Source: Planctomycetota bacterium (GTDB lineage Bacteria; Planctomycetota; MHYJ01; WSZJ01; JACPWG01). Taken from it: a stretch of 56,041 nt of DNA. Position 1 is the stretch's first letter, and each line of letters begins with the position of its first letter. The stretch lies in assembly GCA_016197205.1 (NCBI GenBank), contig JACPWG010000153.1:1-56041 (forward strand), in the 5' to 3' direction. The notes under the pieces are model-generated. The model was not told the origin of the DNA and did not search any database. It saw only the letters and a program-made list of their open reading frames with translations. The position numbers and the translations under genes are program-made. Positions 17,251 through 24,476 of the stretch are shown in pieces.

Positions 17251-19071
17251 TCACTTTCTCGCGTCCAATGCCGACCAGCGTTCGTAGAGGCGCTCGACCT
17301 CGTGCTGCGCGCGGCCGAGCCGCTCGTAAGCCTCGTGCAGCTTGACGTGATCGGACAGGACGGCCGGCTCGGTCACGCGCGCGCGGAGCGACTCGACCTC
17401 CCCCTCGGCCTTGAGGATGGCCTCTTCCATGCCCGACAGCTCCCGCTGCTCGCTCCACGAGAGGCGCTTTTTTTCGGCCGCGGCGGCCGGGCGCGCCGGC
17501 CCTCGCGACGCGCCGGTCGCGGCGGAGACGGCGGCTTTTTTTGCGGCGGCCTCCGCCTGCAGCGCGGCGTCGCGCGCCCGCTCCCACTGGGAGAGGTCGG
17601 AGTAGGCGTGCGCGCACCCCTTGCCGTCGAGCGCGAGCAGCTCGGTCGAGAGCCGGTTGAGCAGGTAGCGGTCGTGCGTCACGAGCACGAGCGCGCCCGG
17701 GAACTCGGCCAGGCTCGACTCCAGCACTTCGAGCGTGGGGATGTCGAGGTCGTTCGTCGGCTCGTCGAGGATCAGGACGTCCGCGGGGCGCAGCATCAGC
17801 CGGGCCAGGAGCACGCGCGCCTGCTCCCCGCCCGATAGCTCGCCGACCGCGAGATCGAGCTGTTCCGCGCGAAAGAGGAACCGCCGCGCCCAGCCGCTGA
17901 CGTGCATCGAACCGCCGGCGTAGGTGACGGTTTCTCCGGCAGGAGAGAGCGCGTGGCGCAGCGCCTGTCCGAGGTCGAGCTGCTCGCGGTGCTGGTCGAA
18001 GACGACGACGCGGAGGTCGGCGGCGCGCTTGACTTCGCCCGCGTCCGGCGGCAGGTCGCCCGCGAGGATGCGGATGAGCGTCGTCTTTCCGCTGCCGTTG
18101 GGCCCGAGGAGGCCGAGCTTGACGCCGGGCGACAACGTGAACGCGACGTCCCGGAAGAGGTCGGCGCCCTCATAGCGCGCCGAGACGCCCTTCAGCTCAA
18201 GGAGCTTGCGGGTCTTGCGTTCGGAGGCGGCGAAGTCGATGCGGGCGGCCCCCTGCTGGTTGTTGCGCGCGCGCAGCTCGGCGAGGTCGGCGACCATTTC
18301 CCCCGCGCGCTCGATGCGCCCCTTGGACTTCGTCGTGCGCGCCTTGGCGCCGCGCCGCAGCCATTCGATCTCCCGCCTCACGCCGCTGGCTAGCGCGCGC
18401 TCACGGCCCTCCTGGGTAGCCAGGAACTCCTCCCGCTTCTCCAGAAATTCGCTGTAGGCCCCGGGGTGGCTCAGGTAGCCGCCGGGGTAGGCGCGGCCCA
18501 GCTCGACCAGCCGGGTTGCGACCTCCTCCAGGAACTGCCGGTCGTGGCTGACCGTGAGCGTGGCGAACCGGGCGCCGTCGAGGAGGTCCTCCAGCCAGAG
18601 GATCCCCTCGACGTCGAGATGATTGGTCGGCTCGTCCAGGAGGAGGAGCTCGGGATCGCGGGCGAGCTCGCGCGTCACCGCGAGACGCTTCCGCCAACCG
18701 CCCGACAGTGTCCCCGCGACCGCGGAAGGGTCCACGAAACCGGCCCGATCCAGGAGGACGCCCGCGCGCACCTGCCGCTCGTGCTCCTCGACGTGCGCGT
18801 CGATCGCGGCTGCGACGCAGTCGAGGCAGGACTGCGCGGGCTCGAAGACGTCCTCCTGCGGGACGTAGCCGACGCGGAGACCGCGACGCGACACCAGTTC
18901 TCCTTCGTCCGGCGGCACGAGGCCGGCGAGCAGGCGAAGGAGCGTGGACTTTCCCGAGCCGTTCGCGCCGATGAGCCCAACGCGCTCCCCCTCGTCCAAC
19001 CCGAGCGTGATGCCGGCAAACAGGAGCCGCGTGCCGTAGGACTTCGCGAGGTTTCGCCCGGTCAGGAGCAT
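17251..19071 (-). CDS. ABC-F family ATPase (Uup/EttA-like)
   Basis: 606 residues with two ABC nucleotide-binding domains and no membrane segments, the mark of the ABC-F group that acts on ribosomes. Domain 1 has Walker A GANGSGKST, signature LSGGW and Walker B LLLLDEPTNHLD. Domain 2 has GPNGSGKTT, LSGGEQ and LILDEPTNDLD. A charged linker with an arm (EFLATQEGRERALAS) lies between them. The C-terminal segment (about 530-606) is Ala-rich and then a coiled coil (SGMEEAILKAEGEVESLRAR), as in Uup. The ATG at 19071 starts at the expected first strand of domain 1. The same reading frame stays open for a long way upstream, but that part belongs to the disrupted kinase locus. Confidence 0.9.
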   Translation of the reverse strand: MLLTGRNLAKSYGTRLLFAGITLGLDEGERVGLIGANGSGKSTLLRLLAGLVPPDEGELVSRRGLRVGYVPQEDVFEPAQSCLDCVAAAIDAHVEEHERQVRAGVLLDRAGFVDPSAVAGTLSGGWRKRLAVTRELARDPELLLLDEPTNHLDVEGILWLEDLLDGARFATLTVSHDRQFLEEVATRLVELGRAYPGGYLSHPGAYSEFLEKREEFLATQEGRERALASGVRREIEWLRRGAKARTTKSKGRIERAGEMVADLAELRARNNQQGAARIDFAASERKTRKLLELKGVSARYEGADLFRDVAFTLSPGVKLGLLGPNGSGKTTLIRILAGDLPPDAGEVKRAADLRVVVFDQHREQLDLGQALRHALSPAGETVTYAGGSMHVSGWARRFLFRAEQLDLAVGELSGGEQARVLLARLMLRPADVLILDEPTNDLDIPTLEVLESSLAEFPGALVLVTHDRYLLNRLSTELLALDGKGCAHAYSDLSQWERARDAALQAEAAAKKAAVSAATGASRGPARPAAAAEKKRLSWSEQRELSGMEEAILKAEGEVESLRARVTEPAVLSDHVKLHEAYERLGRAQHEVERLYERWSALDARK

Positions 19072-19298
19072 GTGCGCACGATCTCCGGCTGCCCAGGTTC
19101 GCGAGGACGTGGACCGAGTGCGGAGAGGCGCGGGCATGGGGCGCGGAGGGAGGGGCCGCGCGCTTCGTCCCGGCCTCGGGAGAGCGGATTGTAGCTGCGC
19201 GAGGCGGGAGCGTGCAAGAAATGGCGAAGTGGCCGCCGGGAGGGTCCCCGTTCGCAGCGGACTGGATCGGCGGTCCGCGCGTCTCGGGCTTTCGACCC

Positions 19299-20460
19299 CT
19301 AGGACACGGTTCCGCTTGCACGGCCGCGCGTTTCCGGCTCCGCAACAAAATCGGCGTGGTCGTAGCCCCGGACCTCGACGCCGACCGAGCCAAGCCTGAA
19401 GCGTACTCCCGGGAGGAACAGGAGGCATTGCTTCGGCGTCACGTCGCGGCCCTCCTGCGAGAGGACTCCCTCGCGCAAGGGCCGAAGAAAGAGCGCCCCT
19501 CGCCGGTCTTCCGGCAGCCACGGCCTTCGCGCGCGGATCGGTCAGCCGCGCTTCTCGCGAATCTCCGGCGTTCAAAGTGCGCAACGCGAGGAGGGCCTCC
19601 TCCGCGGATTGGAAACGGTCCGCCGGCAGCTTCGCCATCAGCTTCATGCACAGCCGAGCCACCGGCTCGGGGACGTCGGACCGACGCTCCCGGGGATCCG
19701 GGACGGGCTCCTGGAGGACGATCAAGGGAGTCACGGCCGGGTGGCACTCGAACGGCAGCCGGCCGGTGAGCAGCTCGTACAGCGTCACACCCAGGCTGAA
19801 GAGGTCGGCTCGCGCGTCCACGCGCGTGGAGTCCCGGAATTGCTCGGGGCTCATGTACGAAGGCGTCCCCATCCTGGCCTGCGGCAGGCTGAGACCGGCT
19901 CCCTCCACCGCGTGCTGCTTGGCAAGGCCGAGGTCCGCCAGCTTTACTTCCCCCTGGCGCGTGAGCATGACGTTCGCGGGCTTGATGTCGCGATGCACGA
20001 CCTGATGCTCCGCGGCGGACACGAGGGCGTGCGCCACGCCCAGGGCGATCTCGACCGCTCTCCCGACAGGCACGGGGCCCGCGTCGAGCAGATCCCTCAC
20101 CGAGCCGCCGTCCACGTACTCGAGGACGATGAAGTGAAGACCTGTCATCGGATCCTGGTCCACATCCATCACGGTCAACACGTTCGCATGTCGAATCCGT
20201 GCGGCCAGCCTCGCCTCGCGGATGAAGCGTGCCTCGGCCGTGGAATCCAGGACCTCACCTCGGGCGTCCACCGGGGGCTTCAGGACCTTGACGGCCACCC
20301 GCAGGTCGAGCGCTCGGTGGTGCGCCAGCCAGACCGCACCCATTCCCCCCATGCCCAGGAGCGAGATCAACTCGCACTTGCCCAGGACGGTCTTCGGGCC
20401 GAGCCGCTGAAACGCGGCAAGCTCCCGCGGCGTTTGCGAGCGGGGCCGGCTCGATGGCAA
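19299..20460 (-). pseudogene. Second Ser/Thr kinase of tandem locus, frame-disrupted
   Basis: The kinase domain reads cleanly from about 20395 to 19564: glycine loop GMGGMG, VAVKVLK (ATP Lys), HRDIKPANV catalytic loop, ADLGLAK (DLG in place of DFG) and MSPEQ. It has no ATG; a TTG at 20460 is the only nearby start, and it lies inside the coding region of the upstream kinase in another frame. After RTLNAG (19564) the kinase frame becomes low-complexity and never stops before the ABC-F gene. From about 19538 a different frame reads as protein, with WLPEDRRGALFL, then CLLFLPGVRFRLGSVGVEV, and stops with TAG at 19299-19301. A single-base frameshift near 19535-19545 would join the two. It is either a decayed gene or an assembly indel. 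Confidence 0.6.
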
Positions 20461-21685
20461 GACGCACGGGACTTTCGAATTCCTCGACGAGCCGGCGATA
20501 GCGGGCGACGTAGCGGTTCTCCCGGCCCGCGGCCGCGAGCTCCGTGTACAGCGCATGGGCGCGATCGAGCTCTCCGCGGGCGAAGAGGATCGCCAGGTTG
20601 CCTGCCTTCGCTTCCACGGAGGACGGAGCCGACTGGAGGAGACGGTCGAAGACGCCCGCGGCCTCGACCAGGTTGCGCTCGCGGAGAAGCCGATACCCGT
20701 GTTCCGCCAGGCGGGCGATGGTATCCCCCCGGTGTTCGGAGGCCAGGTCCGCGCGCGCCGCCGCTTCGCGAAACTCCCGGACGGCGGCCAGAGCCTCGGA
20801 AGCGTCGGCGTAGCGGTCGTTCGGGTTCTCGGCAACGAGCTTGAGGAGGATGGGCCGGAGCGTGGGGGGCAGGGCATCGAGCCGCACGTGCCGCGGGCTG
20901 CGACCGGCGACCATTTCATACAGCGTCATGCCGAGCGCATAGAGGTCCGCCCGCCCATCCACCTGCGAGGCGTCGATGAACTGCTCGGGAGCGGAATACA
21001 CGGGTGTCCCCAGTTGCGCAGCCTCCCGTGACAGCCCCGGCCCGGCCTCGACGTCTTTCGCGAGCCCGAAGTCGACCAGCTTGGGCACTCCACGGTCGGT
21101 GAGCAGGATGTTGTCCGGCTTGATGTCGCGATGGAACACGCCCGTCGCGTGCGCCTCGACCAGGGCATCGAGAAGCTGCGCCACGAGCTCGAGCGCCCGG
21201 TCGACCGGGAGGCGCTGCTGCTCGCGCAGGTGGGCGCGCAGACTTCCTCCGGTCACCAGCTCCATGGCGAGGAAAGCGCCCTCGGCGTCCTGGCCGACCT
21301 CGTAGACGTGGACGATGTTGAAGTGGGAGAGTCTGGCGATGGTGCGGGCCTCGACGAAAAACCGCTCGAGGATTCGCCGAGCGCCGGCCAAGGAGGGAGA
21401 AATCCGTTTGATCGCGACCAGGCGGTGGAGGCGCACATCGCGCGCCTTGAGGACCACCCCCATCCCGCCCCGCCCGATTTCCTCCAGGAGTTCGTAGTGG
21501 TCGCCGGCCGAGCCGGAGGTCGCGTCGGGCGTCGACACCGCGTCGCCGATCGAAGCGGGGCCGGGGAGGCTCCGGCCGAGGGGCACGCTCGGCGAGGAGG
21601 TCGGCCGTCCACCCTGCGAGGTCTTCCCGGGAACGCCGCGCTTGCGGACCGGCTGAGCGGAGACCTCGGCGACGCCCGTCGGCAA
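20255..21685 (-). CDS. Hanks-type Ser/Thr protein kinase with helical repeat region
   Basis: 476 residues as read. The kinase domain starts near residue 62: EEIGRGGMGVV, VAIKRI (ATP Lys), FHRDIKPDNILL, VDFGLAKD and SAPEQ. All catalytic residues are present. Residues about 300-400 are TPR-like helices (LLRERNLVEAAGVFDRLLQ and similar). No membrane segment is seen, so a cytoplasmic kinase is likely. The reading after about residue 400 becomes Arg/Gly/Pro-rich and overlaps the second kinase by 206 bp in another frame. The natural product was therefore probably kinase-TPR-kinase in one chain, broken by a frameshift near 20420-20470. The start is a TTG at 21685 only 14 bp from repeat A2, and the original start may have been lost to that insertion. 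Confidence 0.7.
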   Translation of the reverse strand: MPTGVAEVSAQPVRKRGVPGKTSQGGRPTSSPSVPLGRSLPGPASIGDAVSTPDATSGSAGDHYELLEEIGRGGMGVVLKARDVRLHRLVAIKRISPSLAGARRILERFFVEARTIARLSHFNIVHVYEVGQDAEGAFLAMELVTGGSLRAHLREQQRLPVDRALELVAQLLDALVEAHATGVFHRDIKPDNILLTDRGVPKLVDFGLAKDVEAGPGLSREAAQLGTPVYSAPEQFIDASQVDGRADLYALGMTLYEMVAGRSPRHVRLDALPPTLRPILLKLVAENPNDRYADASEALAAVREFREAAARADLASEHRGDTIARLAEHGYRLLRERNLVEAAGVFDRLLQSAPSSVEAKAGNLAILFARGELDRAHALYTELAAAGRENRYVARYRRLVEEFESPVRLAIEPAPLANAAGACRVSAARPEDRPGQVRVDLAPGHGGNGCGLAGAPPSARPAGGRQGPEAPGGRPR

Positions 21686-21698
21686 TTCGCCCAGGCTT

Positions 21699-21762
21699 GG
21701 CGCCCGCGCAAGAATTACTTTACATTTCCGTGGATCGACCGATGCCTGGGGGCGCGGGCCTC
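21699..21762 (+). repeat. Repeat A, copy A2 (left part only)
   Basis: GCGCCCGCGCAAGAATTACT, then TTTCCGTGGATCGACCGATG and CCTGGGGGCGCGGGCC. The right half and its inverted end are missing; the sequence runs instead into the duplicated block at 21748-21783. Confidence 0.65.
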
Positions 21763-21925
21763 ACGACTCAGTAATAGCCCGCCTTGCCTTCGCCTATTGG
21801 TCACCGACTTCCGTGGAGCGGTACTACGTCGAGCGAGGGCGCCGCGCTCGTGGCGCCCCTCGCCCCCCTACGCTCGCTGCGGCGAGCTTCGGGGCGCGGG
21901 CCTCACGACTCAGTAATAGCCCGCC
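21748..21925. repeat. 35-bp direct duplication bracketing repeat B3
   Basis: GGGGCGCGGGCCTCACGACT followed by CAGTAATAGCCCGCC occurs at 21749-21783 and again at 21891-21925. The second copy contains the last five codons and stop of the membrane protein gene at 21910. The first is therefore a stray copy of that gene end, separated from it by a 107-bp insert that includes repeat B3. Confidence 0.75.
21783..21824 (-). repeat. Repeat B, copy B3 (half)
   Basis: CTTGCCTTCGCCTATTGGTC followed by ACCGACTTCCGTGGAGCGGTAC is the reverse complement of the left end of full repeat B1. The rest of the element is absent. Confidence 0.65.
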
Positions 21926-22473
21926 GACGAAGACGTTTTGCTTCCGCGCCCTGCGGAGTCCTTCTTCATGCGCATCCCCGTCACGAGCGAGGAGACTTCC
22001 TGGAGGAACTCGTCCGCGTCCGGGCCGGGCTCCAGCTCCCCTTCGGTGAGCGCGGAGAGCAGCCCACCCCGCGCACCGACCGCCAGCGAAAGTGCGGAGG
22101 GGGTCCAGATCGTCAAGGCGAACTCGTGACGGAGGAGCGTGTGCCTGACGACGAGCTTGATGGCGGAGATGTCGGCAATGTTCACCTGCTGAACGCCGTG
22201 AAAATTCTCCTCCGGATGATCGCAGTGCTCGTACAGGATGACCCGGTCCTTGGTGACGGTGGTGAAGCCTTCTCGGGTCTTCAGTCGTCGAGTCGCGAAG
22301 TAGGCGAGGAGGAGGAGGCCGGGAATGACCAGGGGCACGAGTCCGATGAGGATCGCGCCGCAAACGGCTACGGGGAAGCGCCGATGGCCGCCCCGAAAAA
22401 TATGGAATTCCCGCCCGAGCGTCTCGTCGGCGTTCACGCGCACGAACCGGGCGATGTCGCTTCCTTCTTTCAT
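21910..22473 (-). CDS. Membrane protein with predicted bacterial PH-like domain (1 of 3)
   Basis: 187 residues. An N-terminal soluble segment leads to a hydrophobic hairpin (AVCGAILIGLVPLVIPGLL and following) and then a strand-rich domain beginning FTTVTKDRVILYE. This layout matches bacterial PH-like (bPH) membrane proteins. It shares the arrangement with the two genes upstream. The ATG at 22473 overlaps the upstream stop (ATGA), so it is the last gene of a three-gene operon. Its final codons are duplicated 142 bp away (21749-21783). Function unknown. Confidence 0.6.
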   Translation of the reverse strand: MKEGSDIARFVRVNADETLGREFHIFRGGHRRFPVAVCGAILIGLVPLVIPGLLLLAYFATRRLKTREGFTTVTKDRVILYEHCDHPEENFHGVQQVNIADISAIKLVVRHTLLRHEFALTIWTPSALSLAVGARGGLLSALTEGELEPGPDADEFLQEVSSLVTGMRMKKDSAGRGSKTSSSAGYY

Positions 22474-23009
22474 GCCGCCTCCTCCTTGCCCTTCCGCACC
22501 GCGTCGATCAACCCGTACAGGGACCGGGTCACGCGGTAGGTATCCTTCCCGATCGTGTTGGGGACGAGCTTGGAAAGGCCGGGGAGCATGCCGAGAAGGC
22601 CCGCGCCGCGAGCGCACCCGATTCGGAAGCCGTCTCCATACGACGTGAGCACCACGATCTCCACGGCCTCCGAGCCAAGCGAGCGGGCGAACATGGAGGT
22701 GATGCCGATCACATTCTCGAGTTGCACCTGGAAGAGGAGATGCCCGCTGCCGAAGGCGCTGCTCGACCGCTGATAGTACCCCAGGCGCGCGGTCGTCAGG
22801 ACGAGCATGCCGTGGTGGGACTCCCGAAACAGGAGGATGTACACGAGGTAGAAGAGGGCCGGCACGACGAGGAAACACGCGAGAAAGAGCAGGGCGACGA
22901 GATCTCCCAGGTAGAAGGCGTTGCGCTGGTCGACGACCTCGAACTCCCCGACGACTCGTTCACCCTCGGGAAGGGTCATGAAGCAGGTGCTTAGGAGTCC
23001 AGACGGCAT
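22470..23009 (-). CDS. Membrane protein with predicted bacterial PH-like domain (2 of 3)
   Basis: 179 residues. A short acidic N-terminus (GERVVGEFEVVDQRN) is followed by a long hydrophobic stretch (LVALLFLACFLVVPALFYLV) and then a strand-rich domain with MLVLTTARLGYYQRSS. This is the same order of parts as in its neighbours. The ATG at 23009 follows GGAGGGGAGGA, a strong ribosome site, 11 bp after the upstream stop. A role in membrane-associated sensing is possible but unsupported. Confidence 0.6.
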   Translation of the reverse strand: MPSGLLSTCFMTLPEGERVVGEFEVVDQRNAFYLGDLVALLFLACFLVVPALFYLVYILLFRESHHGMLVLTTARLGYYQRSSSAFGSGHLLFQVQLENVIGITSMFARSLGSEAVEIVVLTSYGDGFRIGCARGAGLLGMLPGLSKLVPNTIGKDTYRVTRSLYGLIDAVRKGKEEAA

Positions 23010-23020
23010 GTCCTCCCCTC

Positions 23021-24133
23021 CTAGCTCAACCCTGCTTGAATTTCGAGGATACGGCCGCCGATCTCCTGGCTCATTTCCACCGCGGAGTCCGCCGGCTCAA
23101 AGAGGCTCGAAGTCACCGCCGTCAGCCCGCCGATCGCGAACTGCGTCGGATAGCGGCTCTGGACTTGGAAGAGGAACGCCTTCTTTTCCTGGGTCACGAA
23201 AATCCCCAGAAACTTCGTGATCCCGTGTTGCGCATAACACCGAACGCCGGCGATCGTCCGCAGGTCGAAGCTCGTGGAGCTCCAGTCCTCGCCGAGCACG
23301 CCCGAAGAGAACTCAACGTAGAGCAGGCGGCGGTTGGTGAGGCCGATGACTCCATGCGCGCGCGCCGCGAGGAAGTACCACAGCACGTAGAGCAGGCCGG
23401 GGATGAGCCAGGGAATGAAAAGCACGAGGAAAATCAGAACTCGGAATTTCGGTTCCCTCTTGCGCGCGTAGTACTGGTTCAGCAGCGTCTCTCCCGGTTC
23501 GAGCCAGACGTGGCGTCCCACGTCGAGGTTCACCGGGGCATCCGTGCAGCAGGGAGGAGCGGACTCGCCCTCACGCGTCGCGGCTGCCTCGAGCGCGGCA
23601 ATCGCTGCCGTGTCCTTGACGCGGGAGGGAAGGCGAGCCGGAGCTGCGGGCGCCTGACTCGGCGTCATGCGCAGGGACGGACGCGGGGTTGGAGGGCGTT
23701 CGGGCGGCGCATCGGGCGGCTGGTTAGGCTCGGAGGAGGGAACCAGGCGACTGGACGGGGCCTCGCGCGGGGCCGGCGCGGGCTGGGCGCGCGGGCGAGT
23801 CATGGGCACGCACTCGGCCGGGGAGGGCTCCGGAGGCGAGGGGGGCGGGCTGTCCAACGGCACGAACATGCCGGGCTCGCCGCATCTCGGACATCGAAGA
23901 GGTCGCCGAAACCGCTCCGGCGGTGCTGAGACTTTCGTCCGGCAGTTCGGGCAGCGCATCTTTGTCGTCGAGGACCCCGGCGCGGCGAGATTCGCGGTTT
24001 CCTCGGGACGCGCCGGGACGGCGGGAACGTCGATCAGCGCTTTGCACGTCGGACACCTGACTTGCTTTCCCGCCGTTGCGCTCGGCGCCTTCGCGTGCGC
24101 CCCGCATTTCGGGCACTCGACATGGATGGGCAT
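23021..24133 (-). CDS. Zinc-ribbon membrane protein with predicted PH-like domain (3 of 3)
   Basis: 370 residues. Two MJ0042-type zinc ribbons open the protein: CPKC with CPTC (residues 8-29), and CPNC with CPRC (about 60-82). A Pro-rich linker follows (about 90-200), then a hydrophobic hairpin (VLIFLVLFIPWLIPGLLYVL) and a strand-rich PH-like domain starting GVIGLTNRRLLYVEFS. The ATG at 24133 follows GGGGGAG; longer readings upstream enter low-complexity sequence. First gene of the operon with the two related membrane proteins. The zinc ribbons suggest binding to protein or nucleic acid on the cytoplasmic side; no specific role is known to me. Confidence 0.65.
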   Translation of the reverse strand: MPIHVECPKCGAHAKAPSATAGKQVRCPTCKALIDVPAVPARPEETANLAAPGSSTTKMRCPNCRTKVSAPPERFRRPLRCPRCGEPGMFVPLDSPPPSPPEPSPAECVPMTRPRAQPAPAPREAPSSRLVPSSEPNQPPDAPPERPPTPRPSLRMTPSQAPAAPARLPSRVKDTAAIAALEAAATREGESAPPCCTDAPVNLDVGRHVWLEPGETLLNQYYARKREPKFRVLIFLVLFIPWLIPGLLYVLWYFLAARAHGVIGLTNRRLLYVEFSSGVLGEDWSSTSFDLRTIAGVRCYAQHGITKFLGIFVTQEKKAFLFQVQSRYPTQFAIGGLTAVTSSLFEPADSAVEMSQEIGGRILEIQAGLS

Positions 24134-24476
24134 GGCCTCTCCCCCTTGCTCAGCGTCCGCCCGGCCCGCGCCCCGCTCCCACTCCACGGGACACGACGTC
24201 GTTCGAGCCCGTCCCCGTCGGGAGGTGGGATGCTCGCCACGCACCTCGGGCACGGGGTGGACGGGCGAGGCGGGAATTGTATCCCGTACGCGGCAAGCAG
24301 GTCAAGGCAAGAAGGCAGGGCTCAGTACCACTCCACGGAAGTCGGTGGCCACGAGGCGAAGGCAAGCTTGACCGCCCGCGAGGCGCGCGAGCGAGGCGTC
24401 GTAACGGAGAACAACTGCGAGCGAGCGCAACGGAACAGCCTGCGGGAGCCGCGGGCGGCAGCGTCGACCGCGGCCC
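24134..24476. other. Gene-free stretch, mostly repeat B2
   Basis: Lies between the stop of the large secreted protein (24477) and the start of the zinc-ribbon operon. It must hold the operon promoter, but I see no clear -35/-10 pair. Repeat B2 takes up 24325-24434. Confidence 0.5.
24325..24434 (+). repeat. Repeat B, copy B2 (left two thirds)
   Basis: GTACCACTCCACGGAAGTCGG, then AGGCGAAGGCAAGCTTGACC and GCGAGCGAGGCGTCGTAACG, aligned with B1 up to GAGCGCAACGGA, where it breaks off. The right inverted end is missing. Confidence 0.7.

Noticed and set aside
19212..19769. Plus-strand frame of 185 codons antisense to kinase 2
   Set aside because: Coincides with the disrupted kinase region; the minus-strand frames carry kinase and C-terminal coding, which explains the openness.
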